Positions 22,546 through 35,400 of a stretch of 64,000 nucleotides of DNA are shown here, in pieces. The position numbers and the translations under genes were made by a program. The notes below the pieces were generated by a model, which was given only the letters and a program-made list of their open reading frames with translations, searched no databases and was not told where the DNA came from. Positions within the stretch are counted from its first letter, which is position 1; the number at the start of each line of letters is the position of its first letter. This stretch comes from Symsagittifera roscoffensis (lineage: Eukaryota > Xenacoelomorpha > Acoela > Convolutidae): positions 17,109,613 to 17,173,612 of the forward strand of contig NC_087071.1 in the NCBI RefSeq assembly GCF_963678635.1, read 5' to 3'.

Positions 22546-24223
22546 GAAACGGTATAACAAATATGATCATAGTTGGATATAAAAACCATCAATGAAAAAT
22601 CTCCTTTATCTTGCATTCTGGATGAGTATTGTGACAGTTATTTGTCACTAACAAGGTGGAGAGATCGATTGCCGTGGGTGTTGTACATTTTTTTCTCGAG
22701 AATTAATTTTTTTGAACTATTGCAACCCTTCACCCCCATTAAAATATACGACCACGAAATTTTCCACGAATTTTGATTCCACGAAAGTTAACGAAAAACG
22801 TTAAAAATAGGATGAAGGACGTTTTTGTATTGCATCTCAAATTTGGAGTTTTTGGACCTTAATTGGAGTTTTTGAATGTGTTAATAAGCTTACCTTGGTC
22901 CAATTGTTTCTTTAGGTCTGATCGGCAGGTTAGGTAAATAATATTTTTCTGGCTTGGAGTTGATTTCAACTAGAATATTACTGGTTCAGTAAAAGGATTT
23001 GTTTGGGATTAGAATTATAAGAGTCGATCAAAATTTGACGTTGCCTCAGACCAATTTAGACCCGCCTTTAGACTAAACACTGCATGTGCTTATTGCTTTT
23101 TCTTCGCTCCAAAGAAGTATCAACAAAACAACAAAAATGAAGAGCCGTTTTTAAACCAATAATGAATTTAAGAAGGCCTCTTATTATGCGTGTTGAGTAG
23201 CTAGTTAAAATCAACTAAACTGTGTGCATAAATTGCTTAGCTACTGATTAAAAGTCAGACACAAGTTTAATTTTTTGTCGGTTCTAAAGGCGATATAACA
23301 AAAATTATGAACTCAGAGCTATGTTAATAGCTGTTTCTAAAATATCAGCAAGAGTTAGTTTTAAGTACTCTGACGAGTTTTTAATTTTTGTTATAAAAGC
23401 AGACGATAAATGTTTTTAGTGGTTTTAACAATGGACCAGACATTTTCTTCAATGTTAGAAGAATTTTCCTGCTGTTACGCTTACGAATACCAAGCGTTAC
23501 CGAATCGGAATATAGACTTTTTTCAGGTTAACAACTAGTTTAACGAATTCACTGAATTGTTTGTGCAGCATCAATTCTGCTGCTGACGTACTCACTTTAT
23601 TAAAATTAAAACTACTGGTTACCAAAGCAAGTAGACGGCAAAGGGCATAGGCTCGAAGCCGGCCAGGACATGTTATTTTAAACCGAAAAGTATCAGTATC
23701 AAACGATTCAAGGGCAAGTCGGTTGTCTGCTTATCTTTTTTCACCTTGTTGTCACATTTCTTAGTTTTCTTGTGCTGCAAGATAATTTAATTGTTACTGA
23801 AAGCATTTTTGCTCGGACTTTTGTTGTTTTTTTTTGTATAATTTTCTATTTTTTTTGCTTAGAATCTCTTATTGGCTTAATGACTTTTTTGCGTCTTTTG
23901 AGGTAAAAAATAGGTTTTCATTGCTTTGTGTGTTTCGGTAGGGGAAGGCCTAAAGATTTCAGAAAAGTCCTTTCTCAAAGTTTTTCATGGACATTTTTTT
24001 TTCATGAATTGTTTTATGCGCAGCGGGTTTTTACCGAAGCGTTGTCGGCTTTCTTGTTGCTCGATAAATGTTTTAGAAACAGTATTTCATGCTATCTGTT
24101 GTGTTGTTGGTCGTTTTCTCAAATTGAACACCACTCGAGACAACTTTTTTTTTCAAATTCACCCCCATTTAATTGCATTAGTTTTCATTTGTTGGATAGT
24201 TTGCAATGCTATGTTTATTTGAC

Positions 24224-24260
24224 ATCGCAAGTGCTGGGAGACTCTGCTTCGCCTCTGTGT
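24224..24260 (+). repeat. R1 terminal hairpin
   Basis: ATCGCAAGTGCTGGGAGACT then CTGCTTCGCCTCTGTGT. The left stem arm has mutated relative to 19929 and 52846. The right arm and the CTCTGTGT tail are intact. Confidence 0.6.
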
Positions 24261-25449
24261 GAAAATTTAATTTTTTTGTCAAGTTTAGCAAATCGATATC
24301 TGAAGTTGACACTCGCTGAATAATTTGAAAATGTGAAGTCGCTGAAATAGTTGAAGAAAATAGCTAATACGTTCATCCGTTAGTTGATGGTTTAAGGAAA
24401 AATGCGGCCCCCTTTGTTTGTTGAATTCGAGATAAATTCTTTTATAAGTCAACGATTTTGTTTCTTTCACAAGCATTGAAGTTGCCACCTTCTAGCAAGC
24501 TGTTAAACAAAATTTTTGCTGTTTTCTTTACGAATGCCTTTGATACAGTGTTTACCGCTAAAAACTAAATCTACTTAAGTTTCAATTTTTTGAAAACACT
24601 GGGACCCCCACTGGTAATTCTAGCGTGGATGTAGATTCATATGGCGGCCCTCGAAGTTTCGAATTGAATTTTACCAAAGAAAGGGTGAATTATTTTCTCA
24701 GAGTTTGAGCAGTCCAATAAACTGCAGACTAATAAGACGGAAATTGTGAAAGAGAAGAGTTTGAAACTTTTAATCCAATGAAAAATTAGTCGAATAAACT
24801 TGAAAAAATGAATAGAATAAACGTAAAAATAAATTAACGAGTGATGATCTTAAATTGTATTCAATTCAATTCGATAAATTAGAGGTAATGATGTCATCAA
24901 AAAAGTTACTTATCCCGCACGTAAAGAAAACCAGAAAAGCATCGAACCTTTTTTGAAACGATTTTTTAAAATTATTTTATAGGCCTACTCCGTTTTTTCA
25001 TTACCCTTGTGATTGCAAGGGTATTGCAATGGGTTACTAGACTTTTTTCCCGTAAATAACTTTGTCCACAGATTTCAGCATGCAATTTATGCAGTCCACG
25101 GCATGCATGCAGTATGTGCGTCGTATAATTGCGCTCCTTGGTCTATTACTCTCACTGTGCATCCTTATTAGTGTTACTCCAATAAGTTTGCAATTAAAAT
25201 TTTTTACATGATATTTCTTTGGTGTTTTTTTTTTGAATCTTCGACTTCGTCGCATTCGATTTACTTTTTGTCAGCTTAGTTTCCGCTTTGTATTTATCAT
25301 CCGACTAAATTTTTTTTTCCATATGTTAGTTTTTTTACTGTATAGTTGCTTTTTGTTTTCTGATTTACCTGTGCTGTTTCTTTGTAATTTTTTCAACCTT
25401 GACCTTGTATATATTTCTTTTTTTTTGTTTTTTTTTAAATTTATTCTGC

Positions 25450-25960
25450 CCAAATGATTTCGGCCTATATTTTATTGGCTTAGTGACCTACTTTCGAGTT
25501 GTTTCAGTTGAAACATGTTTTTTATGCTCATCTGTCGGTTGAAAAAATGCTAAACATCTTAATAAAAATTATAATTCAAATTTTTCATGGCAACAAATTT
25601 TTTCATCGCCTTTTTTTCGGCTTGATAGGTTTCGGCCTATATTATATCGGCTTATCGGCCTCATATTGCGTCCTTTGTGTGTGCGTGTCTGTGTTTTGAG
25701 GGCGATGGGGGCTTAATAACTTCTTGTTAGTCTTAACTTTTTTAAAATATATATTTTTTTCGTTTTTTGGGCTTCTTAGGTTTCGGGATATTTTATATCG
25801 GCGTAGATGTCTCATTTTGTTTGATTTGACGAACAGTAAATGTTTTTTGAGTGTTTTGAAGGCGACGGCGGCTTTTCATAAGTCTCAAATCTTGTTGATT
25901 TTTCTTTGCCGGCTTGAAAGGTTTCTGCCAATGTTTGTTACTGCTTGGTAAATTATCTTC
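25450..25960 (+). repeat. diverged tandem units, about 150-175 bp
   Basis: Units starting 'gatttcggcctatatttt' (about 25456), 'ggtttcggcctatattatat' (about 25628) and 'ggtttcgggatattttatat' (about 25778) share the order TTCGG, TATATT, GGCTTA/GGCGTA, then a GGCGA block. They are diverged and appear to belong to the element that ends in the R1 hairpin at 26079. Confidence 0.5.
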
Positions 25961-26078
25961 AAATGCTAATTTCACATTCTATTGTCTCGGCATGGTTTTT
26001 TCAAAACTAGCCTTGTTCATTATGATAGATCTAATTATTTCGACCATTGCGGTTGTCGGTTTTTTATGATGCGTTGTA

Positions 26079-26113
26079 TCGCAAGTGGTGCGAAGCTCAG
26101 CTTCGCTCTGTGT
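26079..26113 (+). repeat. R1 terminal hairpin
   Basis: TCGCAAGTGGTGCGAAGCTC followed by AGCTTCGCTCTGTGT. Intact stem GCGAAGCT/AGCTTCGC. Confidence 0.7.
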
Positions 26114-27324
26114 TAGGTTTACTCTAACTTTCGATTAAATGCAATCCTAATGTTAACTGTAATTTGATTTTGTTAGATTAAAGAGCATTCACACCGCTTA
26201 AGTTAGGCTGACTGATAGCCTCAATAGGTTCCGCGATTTTTTCGAAATCAAGCTAAACATTTTTAAAAGCATCTTACCTGCTGAATTGGTTGATGCCACA
26301 AGGATTATTTAAATAATTGATTAATCAAAGTGTCTGCAGTATTTTGGTTGAGAGGTACTTGATACATCTAAACGAATAGGACAGGATAGCAAAATAACTT
26401 CTATAGCGTGTACGAGATTTATTTTGATGGTCACATTAAAACACCTGCTGGGAACTAAATGAATGAAAGTGCTCACTGTAGTCTAATTTTATCCTGCTAA
26501 TGCTTATTATAGAAATATAATAATGTTTTTTTTTTATATAACTTTTTGAATATATTTAGTTAAAAGTTTGAAAATAACTAACGGAAAGGGTTTTCCAGAA
26601 ATTAACTAAAATAATCCCATTCCTCAAAAAATAACATTGTTTAGAATATCTCAATGATGTGACAAGATGTTACGTAATTCCAGGTAAAAAATATTGAAAA
26701 ATTTACTAGTAATTGTGAAGCCTTGATACTATTCCGATTTCCAGGGATAATATGGTTCTTTCGGGGATCGGTAAAATGGGCACTGGTTAATAGTTGACTC
26801 TAGAAAAATTAAGAAATGGGAACTAAGGAATTTTTTTTGCAAACTTAGTTTATTTTATTGATGAAAAAATATATATAATTTTTTTCAATTTAATTTCAAA
26901 GTAGAAATACTATAATTGGCGACAAACAATTGGTAACGTGTATAATACCACTGATGTTGTTATACACTCAGTCGAGCAAGCGTTGATTACTTGCCAATAT
27001 CAATTTTCGTCATCGAATTCCTTTTGATAGGTTGTTTAATGGGTTACAAGACGAAATATCCCTTGCCTTAAGATCTCATTTGATAAGAACCCAATCCTAA
27101 TGCGCCTTCATGCCAAGATCGGCTGCTACATAAGATACCATGGTAATTAAATTGTAAACTAACAAAGAAATGATGTTGAAAGAATTAAAAATAAAGGCGG
27201 TTAGTCGATCAAAGCAAAATCATTGCCGGTAAAATCAAAGAAAGGACAAAACTTGCGCTGATCAATTTTTAGCCGATATAAAGTTGCCAATCTCATAGCC
27301 TTCGGAATCCAATTGACACCCGAA

Positions 27325-27835
27325 ACAAGACTGCTCGTACCAGGGCGAAGCCCTAAATGTTCCGACTTACTTTTGAGGTCTATGGAACAGTAATAACATG
27401 ACAAAAATAAATTCAAATAAAAAATGACATTTTTTTTAATTTGAGATTTTTCTGTAAAAATCATCCCAGTACACGCAGAATAAAGCAAAAGTGATCGATT
27501 TTGCTCCTAGTAACAAATTAATTACGGCAAATAGCCTGCTTCAACCAATTTGGAACGATTTCGAAGACGGATTAAATCTCCGCTCACGCGTTAATAGCGC
27601 AAAATTTATCGCGCGTTAATTGTCCCAAATTGGCCGAAATGGCAATCTGTAAACCCTCATAACTTAAGGAAAAATGATCACAGGTTAAGTATCTTTTTAA
27701 ATTTAAGCTCAGCACAACAATACCATTTGAATGATATTAAAAAAATCCGTCAAAAATGGCTCGTTAAAGAGTCGACGTTTGAACCACCGCGAGCACAAAT
27801 ATTCCGTTACTTTTGTCGAACAATAAATAGTCTAG
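27325..27835 (-). repeat. H1 element, inverted copy
   Basis: The reverse complement matches about 2690-3220 over some 500 bases at moderate identity. It includes the hairpin (here gggcgaagccc), the 'cgttaat...gcgcgttaattgtc' segment and the 'aaatattccgttacttt' block. It is the only clearly minus-oriented member of the hairpin families in the window. Confidence 0.75.
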
Positions 27836-28884
27836 GCTGCAAATGAACCTCAAATTGGCTTCAAATTAATTGAAACAGATTTTCCCAAATTTTTGGGATT
27901 TTTAGGCAAATTATGTCGGTACAAATATGAAAAGTTTTTTTTTGTGCTAAATTATTCAACTTTGAAATCATGCAAGATACAAATCAAAATATCTTAACTG
28001 TAATGATAGTACAGTTTTTTACGTTTACGATTAACTAAAGCTATCAAAACGGAACATTTTATGATACGGTAATAGCTAGTTTAAAAAATCACTGAATCAT
28101 TTCGTCAACAGACATCTCTGCATTTTAACCTCCCGTTCTAACCGAAACATGTTCAACGTTGGCTGTAAAGTTTTTATTTTGCCTAATATTCGTCTAAACT
28201 GTTGTGACTAGTTAGTCTTATATCGGCTCATTCTTTTCATATTGCTTCGTATGAAGGACGATATTAATTGTTCCGACCATTGAAAATGGGGATGAACTTT
28301 GTATTCGGGCGTTTTCTTTCTTGCTTTCCACGCAAAACCAGATACCACAAATAATCATCGAAATATATCAAGTGATATACCAAAATAAAGCCCTTTTTTA
28401 GTGATTCGAACGATCTTAAATTTTCAAAAAGTTGTCCCAGTGCTCAGAAAAACTATTCAAAATTTTTTGTTTTTAGTTCAATTTCGAGCGAGTTAAGCGC
28501 TCGAGTAATGGCCGTTACATGAAAACGACCGTTACATGAAAAAATTGAATTTTACTATAAAGAAAACTAATTTTGGATGCTTAATTTAGTGTTTTATTGG
28601 TAATAAAGCTTTTCTGAAAAAAAATTAATGTAAATTCTACGTGATTTAGTAGTTCTGGAATCGCTCCATGCTCTAAAAACGACACTCATTTGAAGATAAA
28701 AGTTTTTTTTAAAGGTTTTGTATGAATATGGTCGGAAAATTCTATGCTATAAGCAAAACAACCGGCTATCCTTGTATTGTTTCTTATTTGAATGTGTTGG
28801 GAGGTATGTGAGACTTGAAAACTTCGCGTTTTGAAGTTTTTGCTTAGCTCATAATGTATTATCACAAAGTTTTATTTTTTTAGC

Positions 28885-29115
28885 TCAAAGGGCGTGTACC
28901 CAAATGTTATTGCTGCTAATTGTATTTTTTGACACTTTTTTCCAGAGTTGACTTGATTGGAGACTTGCGTACGAAACTTTTGGTAGAACTTCCGATGGTT
29001 TTTCGATCAATTTTTCCGATTTATACGCTTTTGCCCTGTTTTTATGGTGGCTAGCTTTATGGTGGCTTTGTAAAAGGTTAAGAAGACATTGTGTAGGTAT
29101 CGAATGAAATTTCAA
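28885..29115 (-). CDS. possible exon, divergent from CHMP6 (weak)
   Basis: A 76-codon minus-strand frame starts at an ATG 320 bp from the CHMP6 start codon, head to head. It encodes a Lys/Ser/His-rich peptide (for example KAYKSEKLIEKPSEVLPK). A possible donor TGG|GTACAC occurs close to its end. It could be the 5' exon of the minus-strand gene at 21345-22455, or simply chance. No homologue is recognised. Confidence 0.2.
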   Translation of the reverse strand: MKFHSIPTQCLLNLLQSHHKASHHKNRAKAYKSEKLIEKPSEVLPKVSYASLQSSQLWKKVSKNTISSNNIWVHAL

Positions 29116-29434
29116 AGGTTAAATATCTTCTTTCAGATTAGTTAATTTTTTTTCCAACAAATAGTGTTAGGTCAGTGAAGCCCTTCGTCTATTTTTTTTC
29201 CGATTTGATTTGATTGAAATAAGATAAGAATTAGCTGAAAACCTAATTGTTTGTCCCTTATATTTTTTTGTATCACAAGTCATGCAATGGTCAGCTTTGC
29301 ATTTGTGTATTAATGTAAAATTTGGTATTTTTTTCAGACAATTAATATGAAGATTACAGTTCTTAGGGGAAATATTATTAACAGTGACTGATTAGCAATT
29401 TTGATAGGCAATTTTGTTGTATATTGTGTGAGGG

Positions 29435-32400
29435 ATGGGCAATGTGTTTGGAAAGAGTAAAAAGAAGCAGAATAGCAGAGTGACTGACAACGACAGGGCA
29501 GTGCTGGAGCTAAAAAAGGCCAGAGACCAGTTACACATGTTCCAGAGAAAGACACAGGCAAGTGAACGTTCTATTGAGGTCTGTTAGGAATAATTTGTTG
29601 ATTCATCTAATCAATTTGCATGTGCAAAATGGGGCTCTTTTGCGGTTTAAACTTTCGCTGTATGAAGAACCTGTATAACAGAATCACCTATCTAACAGAA
29701 TAATTTGATGACTTCATTTATAGTAAATTGAAATCCAGCCATTTATTTTTTACATCTGGCCTGGAGGTAACATTAATTTTTGATGCTATTAAGATCCAAA
29801 ATTTAAAAATGGCCTGGACTTTTTTTAACGTCTCGGAAAAATAATAAGGGGCCTATCGTTTTTATATTTATAATGTGGAATGTTTTCGTGGCTAAATCTA
29901 TGAAAGCGGTCTTTTTTTATCGAGCTTTTGATTTTCGATGAATACTTCCAACCAAAATTCAACAGACAATAGAACCATTTAATCAATTTTGTGGTACCGT
30001 CAAAAAGATACATGTGTTAGTATATTTGCGTAATGATTAACCGTTGTATTTACACTTGCGAAGCGAAGTGTATTAATACGAACTTTCTTTACACTTGCGA
30101 AGCATAGTGTATTAGTTCGAACTTTCTTTTTTATCCAAACTAAGTCTTAAATAAAAGTGCTACTTTTGGTGGTACTTTTGAATTGGTAGGTTGCGGTAGC
30201 AGTATAATATCATATGTGCTTTGACATTTGATTAGTAAAAACTTAACACAGCTGATGTATTTTTAATTCATCAAATGAATCGAAAAAAGTTATTTATTTC
30301 AAACAGCAGTACAATGATTAAAAGATCGATTTCAGAAATTTTCCAACTCAATTTCACATTTTTTTCGAAATGCATAATTAGTACATAATTTGGCTTTATG
30401 CTCTCCAATTTATTACATGCAAAATTGTGTCTTTTTGTATTTGGTGCAACTTTTGGTTCATCGAATTGGCAATTTATGAGCATATGTAGCTGCGCTATTT
30501 GTGGCTAGCTTCTTAAGCATCCGTGGCTGAGTTGTTAGTGCGTGTGACTCAAATTTGCCAGGGCGCAGATTCGAATCCGGCACTTAGCCGAGTTTTTGCT
30601 AATTCGAGGCTTATTTCTACTTCTTATTATTTCATTTGATAGAGCTGCTTTTTGGTCGTGTTCTCGCCTGTGTCAAAATTTGCTTTTGTTGTTTGTTAAT
30701 TACCAACTCTAGTTTTCGTCATTTTTTCCCTTTTTTTGGCTTAAAAGCGTTTTGTGTATAACATCAGCCTAGTAACTTCATATTACATCATTGGGTGAAA
30801 AAAGTTGTGTCCTGGTTTTGATGTTTTGAAAAAATTTGTTGGCCTAATTTTTTGATGAAAACTTTTTCGGATCAGCTGGTATCTGCTTAGGTATTGCGTT
30901 AGTTACTGCTTTATGAAATTTGGAGACGGATCTGATTTAGACCTTGATCTTGATAAAGAGCGAAACAAACAAAACAAAGGTATTTCGGCAGGTAGTTGAT
31001 CAAATTAGGCGTTAAACGAATTATTGTTTCACATCTTGTCTTGCTTGCCCTCAAATGGAACGAAAATAAGAGTAACTGTTTTTAAATAGTGATTCATTAT
31101 TCGGCTAATAATTTTCTTCTAATTGGGTGCTTCTGCTTTTGTTGCTTTATTGTCTCTCATAATTTTCAATCAAGTTCACTTTCTGGATCAGACCCGTCTC
31201 CTTGTCATTCACCGTTGATTTTATTAAAGAAAAAATTTTCTAAGACGTTCTGGTTTTTGTCTTTTTTGTGCTTGCAGCTAGTTTGCCATGCTATGCTTGT
31301 GTTGTAATTTTTTGAGCATTGATTATAGATAGAAAATCCGGTGGTGGTTCAGTAAACCGATGTAACCACAACCCGAAAACGAGCAGACCAAAGCAGTAAA
31401 CTGAAAATGAAATTACTTAATCAGTAAAGCAAAAATTGAAAAGAAAGTGTCCGGTAAACCGAAAATGCAGTTTTCCAAGTAACAACGTTTTCAAAGTAAT
31501 GTTTTTTAATAGGTGACTTCTAAACTTGCCATTAATTATGAGTAAAAATAGTTCTAAATTAAGTTATGCAGCTAAAGATTTGGAAAATTGCAGTCAATCT
31601 GTGAAAATTTTTTCAGTTTGATACCGTTATGTGTTTGTTTTAAGCTCGGTTTGTGCTAATATGACGCAACCGGTTACGTAATTTTTAAGCAACTGTTTCA
31701 TAATTCGATTTACTGATATGGTAATTTACCGATACCTCGACTTACTGCACGCGCACCAGAAAATCCTTGGCTCAAAAATTATTACTGTTTTTACACGTTA
31801 TAGTTGTGTTATAAGTTTATGATAATGTTTGCCATGAAATAAATGGAGTTTTTTTTTCCTTATTGTTCGTTTATTTTCCTGATTTAAATCAGCCTCATGC
31901 TGATTTAAACTATCTGGACAAAACTTGAATTTTAAAACGCAACTTGGGTTTAATTTAGACAGCATGTGATGAAGACATAATTTACATAAAATTTAAGCAG
32001 AATTAATAGTTTGCAATTAGTTTAGAGAAATTTGGAATCAAAATTTTGTCCCAAAAATGGGTCAGTTTGTCTTAATTGAGTCATTCAAAAATTACGCCAG
32101 AACTACCGAATCAATTGTTGACAAAATTTTAACTAAGTGAGCCTTTTATGCAGCCCAACAAACTTAAAGTATATCTTCTAACTTTTCTATAGTTGCACAA
32201 GCAAGGCTTGTGTGATATTACGAACTCTCTTTTGATATTACGAACTCTCCAACCTAAGTCGCAAATATTAGTGCTCTTTTTGAAAGTGCTCTTTTATTGC
32301 AGTATATGCATAAGATCAATAACCAGCGATTAAGTACAGCCAATGCTAAGGATATTAACGCAGACTATTATATTTTAAATAGCACTTTAGTTTTAAGGCA

Positions 32401-35400
32401 TCATGGATCTGTAGCGTAGAGGTAGGGAAGGAGACCAGCAGCAAAATAAGGGAGTTCGAACCTTGGCAGGGTCAGATGTTTTTAATGAAATTTTTCGTAT
32501 ACTAGTTAAAATACTTCCGCTCTATAAATTGAGGCATGTAAATTGGTTAAAAATTTTTTTTCAAATTGACTGGTACTGCTAATGCGTCATAATTGGTTTG
32601 CGTCACTTAGCAATTATGTAGACTCTTAATTGGCGTGCTTTACTTAAAAAATTATGTAGACTCAAGGCTTTACCCATTCAGTTTTTCCCGGTAGTGTTAT
32701 CCTCCATATTTTTGCTTGTGTATGCAACTTTGCCTCTGTGTTATATTTATTTCTGTTTAGTTGCCGAAAAGTATCGTTTTTAGTATAAAGAAACCCATTT
32801 TTAATTGAAAATTCTGTTAAAACGTTTTGCCCAAACTGTAAAAGTTTTTTTTTAAAAATTTGTTGGACTTAAGAGGCTAACTGTGATATAAATTTGTCAG
32901 TAATTGACCCGGTAGTTTCTGCGTAATTTCTGATTGACTACAAACGCCAAAAATAATCCATTTTTGGGGTAAAATTTTGGGCACGAGTTTCGAAAAACAA
33001 ATAACACCATATTAGTTCTGCTGAATTAAGTTTTGTCTTCATCATTTCTTGTCTTAAAATTCAAGGTTTATTCGTTTTGTGAACAAATAATTGAACGAAT
33101 ACATCAGCACGTGAACAACAGATGTATAGTTGTGCTTTGTTGTGTGTGTATAGGCTGACCTTGAACGGGAGAGACAAGTGGCGAGACAGTTACTACAGCA
33201 AGAGAAGACAGACAGAGCCAAGTGTGTGTTGAGGAGGAAGAGGTACAAGGAGTCTCTTTTGGCCAAAACAGACACACAGTTAGACAATCTAGATGCAATG
33301 GTGGGCGAAATCGAGATGGCTGAAATACAGGTCTGTGGATGTTTTTTTCTTCCCATCTTCCCAATAAAAATCAAACAGTTGAATAGGAGCAATCCGGGTA
33401 TAGTAGTGGTCAGTACTCGGACTGATCCGTTCATATACTCGTGTCGATACGGCCCTTCTTGTGGCTTGGCGAAGCTGACCGTATGTTCTTACTTTCATGA
33501 TGGAGGTGGCGTCATCCATTTCGTGGTAGCCGTTTTCGCCTCGAGGAGGCGGATGACATTGAGCACTCTTGCAGGGGATGTATTGCTGTTTCAGATGAAA
33601 TAACCTTGGTTTCTCTAATTAAATTTTCCGAAATTTCTATGTTCATAACAGGATCTAGGAATCTTGTGAGACAAGAGGGCGTGCCAAGATTTTCAGAAAA
33701 AAAAAAAAAAATTCTTCCGGGCACTTCTGGGAAATTGACACTTCTGGGCCGATTAACGGATCCGCCCTTTTTTAAGAATTGCATTTCTATCAAAAGATTT
33801 TTTTTTCCAAATTATTTCCTTACTGCCACTTGAGTTATTCATAATGGAACCTTACCGTTCCAATGGAATTTTTTTCGCTCAAATTTAATGGAATTTTTGG
33901 GTCTTTTCGGTTATAAACCCCCACCTAAATGAAAAAAAGTCAGTTTGAGGCTCAATTAAGTAAAAATGGTTCGTTTTTACCAGTCCCATAATAATATTGT
34001 GCATTTCCTGGTAACAGTTTTCCAATAATATAATAAAAAATTTCATTTCGTTTTTTCATAATTTAGGGATTATAACCGAAAAGACCCGAACTTTTTCTCG
34101 CTCAAAAATATGTCGTTTCTTAACTTGAGATCGTTTGAAGTGCACGTTAACTTAATTTGCTAAAGGAAAGAAAAATTAGCTCTTAAATTACATAAGTGGA
34201 AAATGGTGCGAAATAAAATCGTGAATGACTTGTGTGATTACATTTGTCTCAAATTGCGTTTGAAAAAATAATCATAGAAGGTTGTTGGATTTCAAATAGC
34301 TTTCAAATGATGTAGTTTTTCAACAAAATGTGAAGGTTGAGAAAATTGTCGGTTTCTTGACTCCGTAGTCATTAGGTTATGACATTTTGATGTCGGTTGT
34401 CTGTTTTATTGCTATGTTAAACGATTTAATGTATGCGTACTCTTTAAAATTTGTTTTTTTTTGTGTGTGTGTGTGTGTAAATATAAGTATGGTCGTAACC
34501 CTATGCTTGCTTTAGCAGCTACAGCGTCCTGTTTTGAGCTTATGATCGAATTCGAGAGATCGATTATGTTTCGAAGATAAAGAAAAGTTGAAGATTTTTT
34601 TTTTCGTTTAATCTGGTCATGTTGATGTAATCTCGTCAAGTCTATCACTGCAATTCGCCCATGATCTTTAGCGGATAAACCGACCTAGAAGACGAACCAC
34701 CTTTTCCAGTTATAGCGTATTCGTGCTGGTGTCGACACCTTCTCTCTAATACGCTCAAGAGATTGGATGTTGAGTGATGATTTTTCTTGGGGCCAGATTT
34801 TTCAACGCGTTGGTCCGGTTTGAGCTGGCAGTTTTATAAACGAGGGGGTAACCGAGTAAAACTAGTTGCGATATTATGTCATAAGCTGCAGCTTTTTGGC
34901 ACTTCTCGGGATTCTCAATGGGTCATGACATTGCATATGTGGGGAAGATAGAAAACGAAATTGATCTAAAGATGGAAATTACAGCAGATGTTTTAAATCG
35001 CAATCGAAACAATCAGGTTTGTTCCCTGATGTAATCAGTTGGTTAAAAAATTTAAGTGGAAATGGTGATGCAATCAGTTGGTTAAAAAATTAAGTGAAAA
35101 ATGCAATTGTTTGTTCCGAAAGTTGTTTTTAAAGAAAAATTGCTCTTTTATCCAGTTTCTCATATTTGATCCAGTTTTTCCCATTGAAAGAAATGCCCAA
35201 CTATAGAGTCCGGGACCAAACTCTTTTTGGCACAGCAAGACAGGTCCGATAGCACAAGACATTTCATTATGCTGAGCCAACCAAATGAAGAATCTGACTC
35301 AACTATCATTCAGACAATCAAAGCTACCATTTTAAAACAAATGGAAAAATCTAGTGGAGGTTATTCAAACTATCCGTGCAGAAATGAACGAGTCAATGAA

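Larger units (their letters stand above)
22546..28884. other. repeat-rich gene-poor region
   Basis: No convincing exon was found in about 6 kb. It contains two R1 hairpins, diverged repeat units at 25450-25960, an inverted H1 element at 27325-27835 and the short hairpin ACCCTTG-tgatt-GCAAGGGT near 25007. The remaining sequence is AT-rich with short frames only. Confidence 0.45.
31893..33075. mobile_element. foldback element with nested insertion
   Basis: The left arm (about 31893-32135) and right arm (about 32870-33075) are inverted relatives of each other and of the cleaner element at 54759-55452. Shared blocks include 'aaaattacgcca' and 'caattgttgacaaaatt', with 'ccgaatcaat' against the inverse 'aattgacccgg'. 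Between the arms, H1-type left-end sequence and a tRNA-like SINE head (32195-32480) have been inserted. The right arm extends to about 80 bp before the CHMP6 exon 2 acceptor. Confidence 0.6.
29558..33153 (+). other. CHMP6 intron 1 (GC-AG), contents
   Basis: A 3.6-kb intron with a GC donor and a TAG acceptor after a TG-rich tract. It contains H1-type left ends (30052-30125), a tRNA-like element (30517-30590) and a foldback element with a nested insertion (about 31893-33075). An 11-codon exit from the exon frame stops it reading on. Confidence 0.8.

Noticed and set aside
29558-29578. CHMP6 exon 1 extended to the donor GAG|GTCTGT at 29579
   Set aside because: It inserts seven residues where known CHMP6 proteins align without a gap. 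The GC donor at 29558 gives an exact fit and a stronger consensus.
30517-30590. Functional tRNA gene
   Set aside because: A and B boxes are good, but no full acceptor and anticodon stems pair. SINE-like is the better reading. The same holds for 32399 and 58430.
33054-33603. Open frames of 126 and 86 codons on the minus strand and a 141-codon plus-strand extension
   Set aside because: Shadows or read-through of CHMP6 exon 2. The exon ends at the donor after 33330 and aligns with the family.
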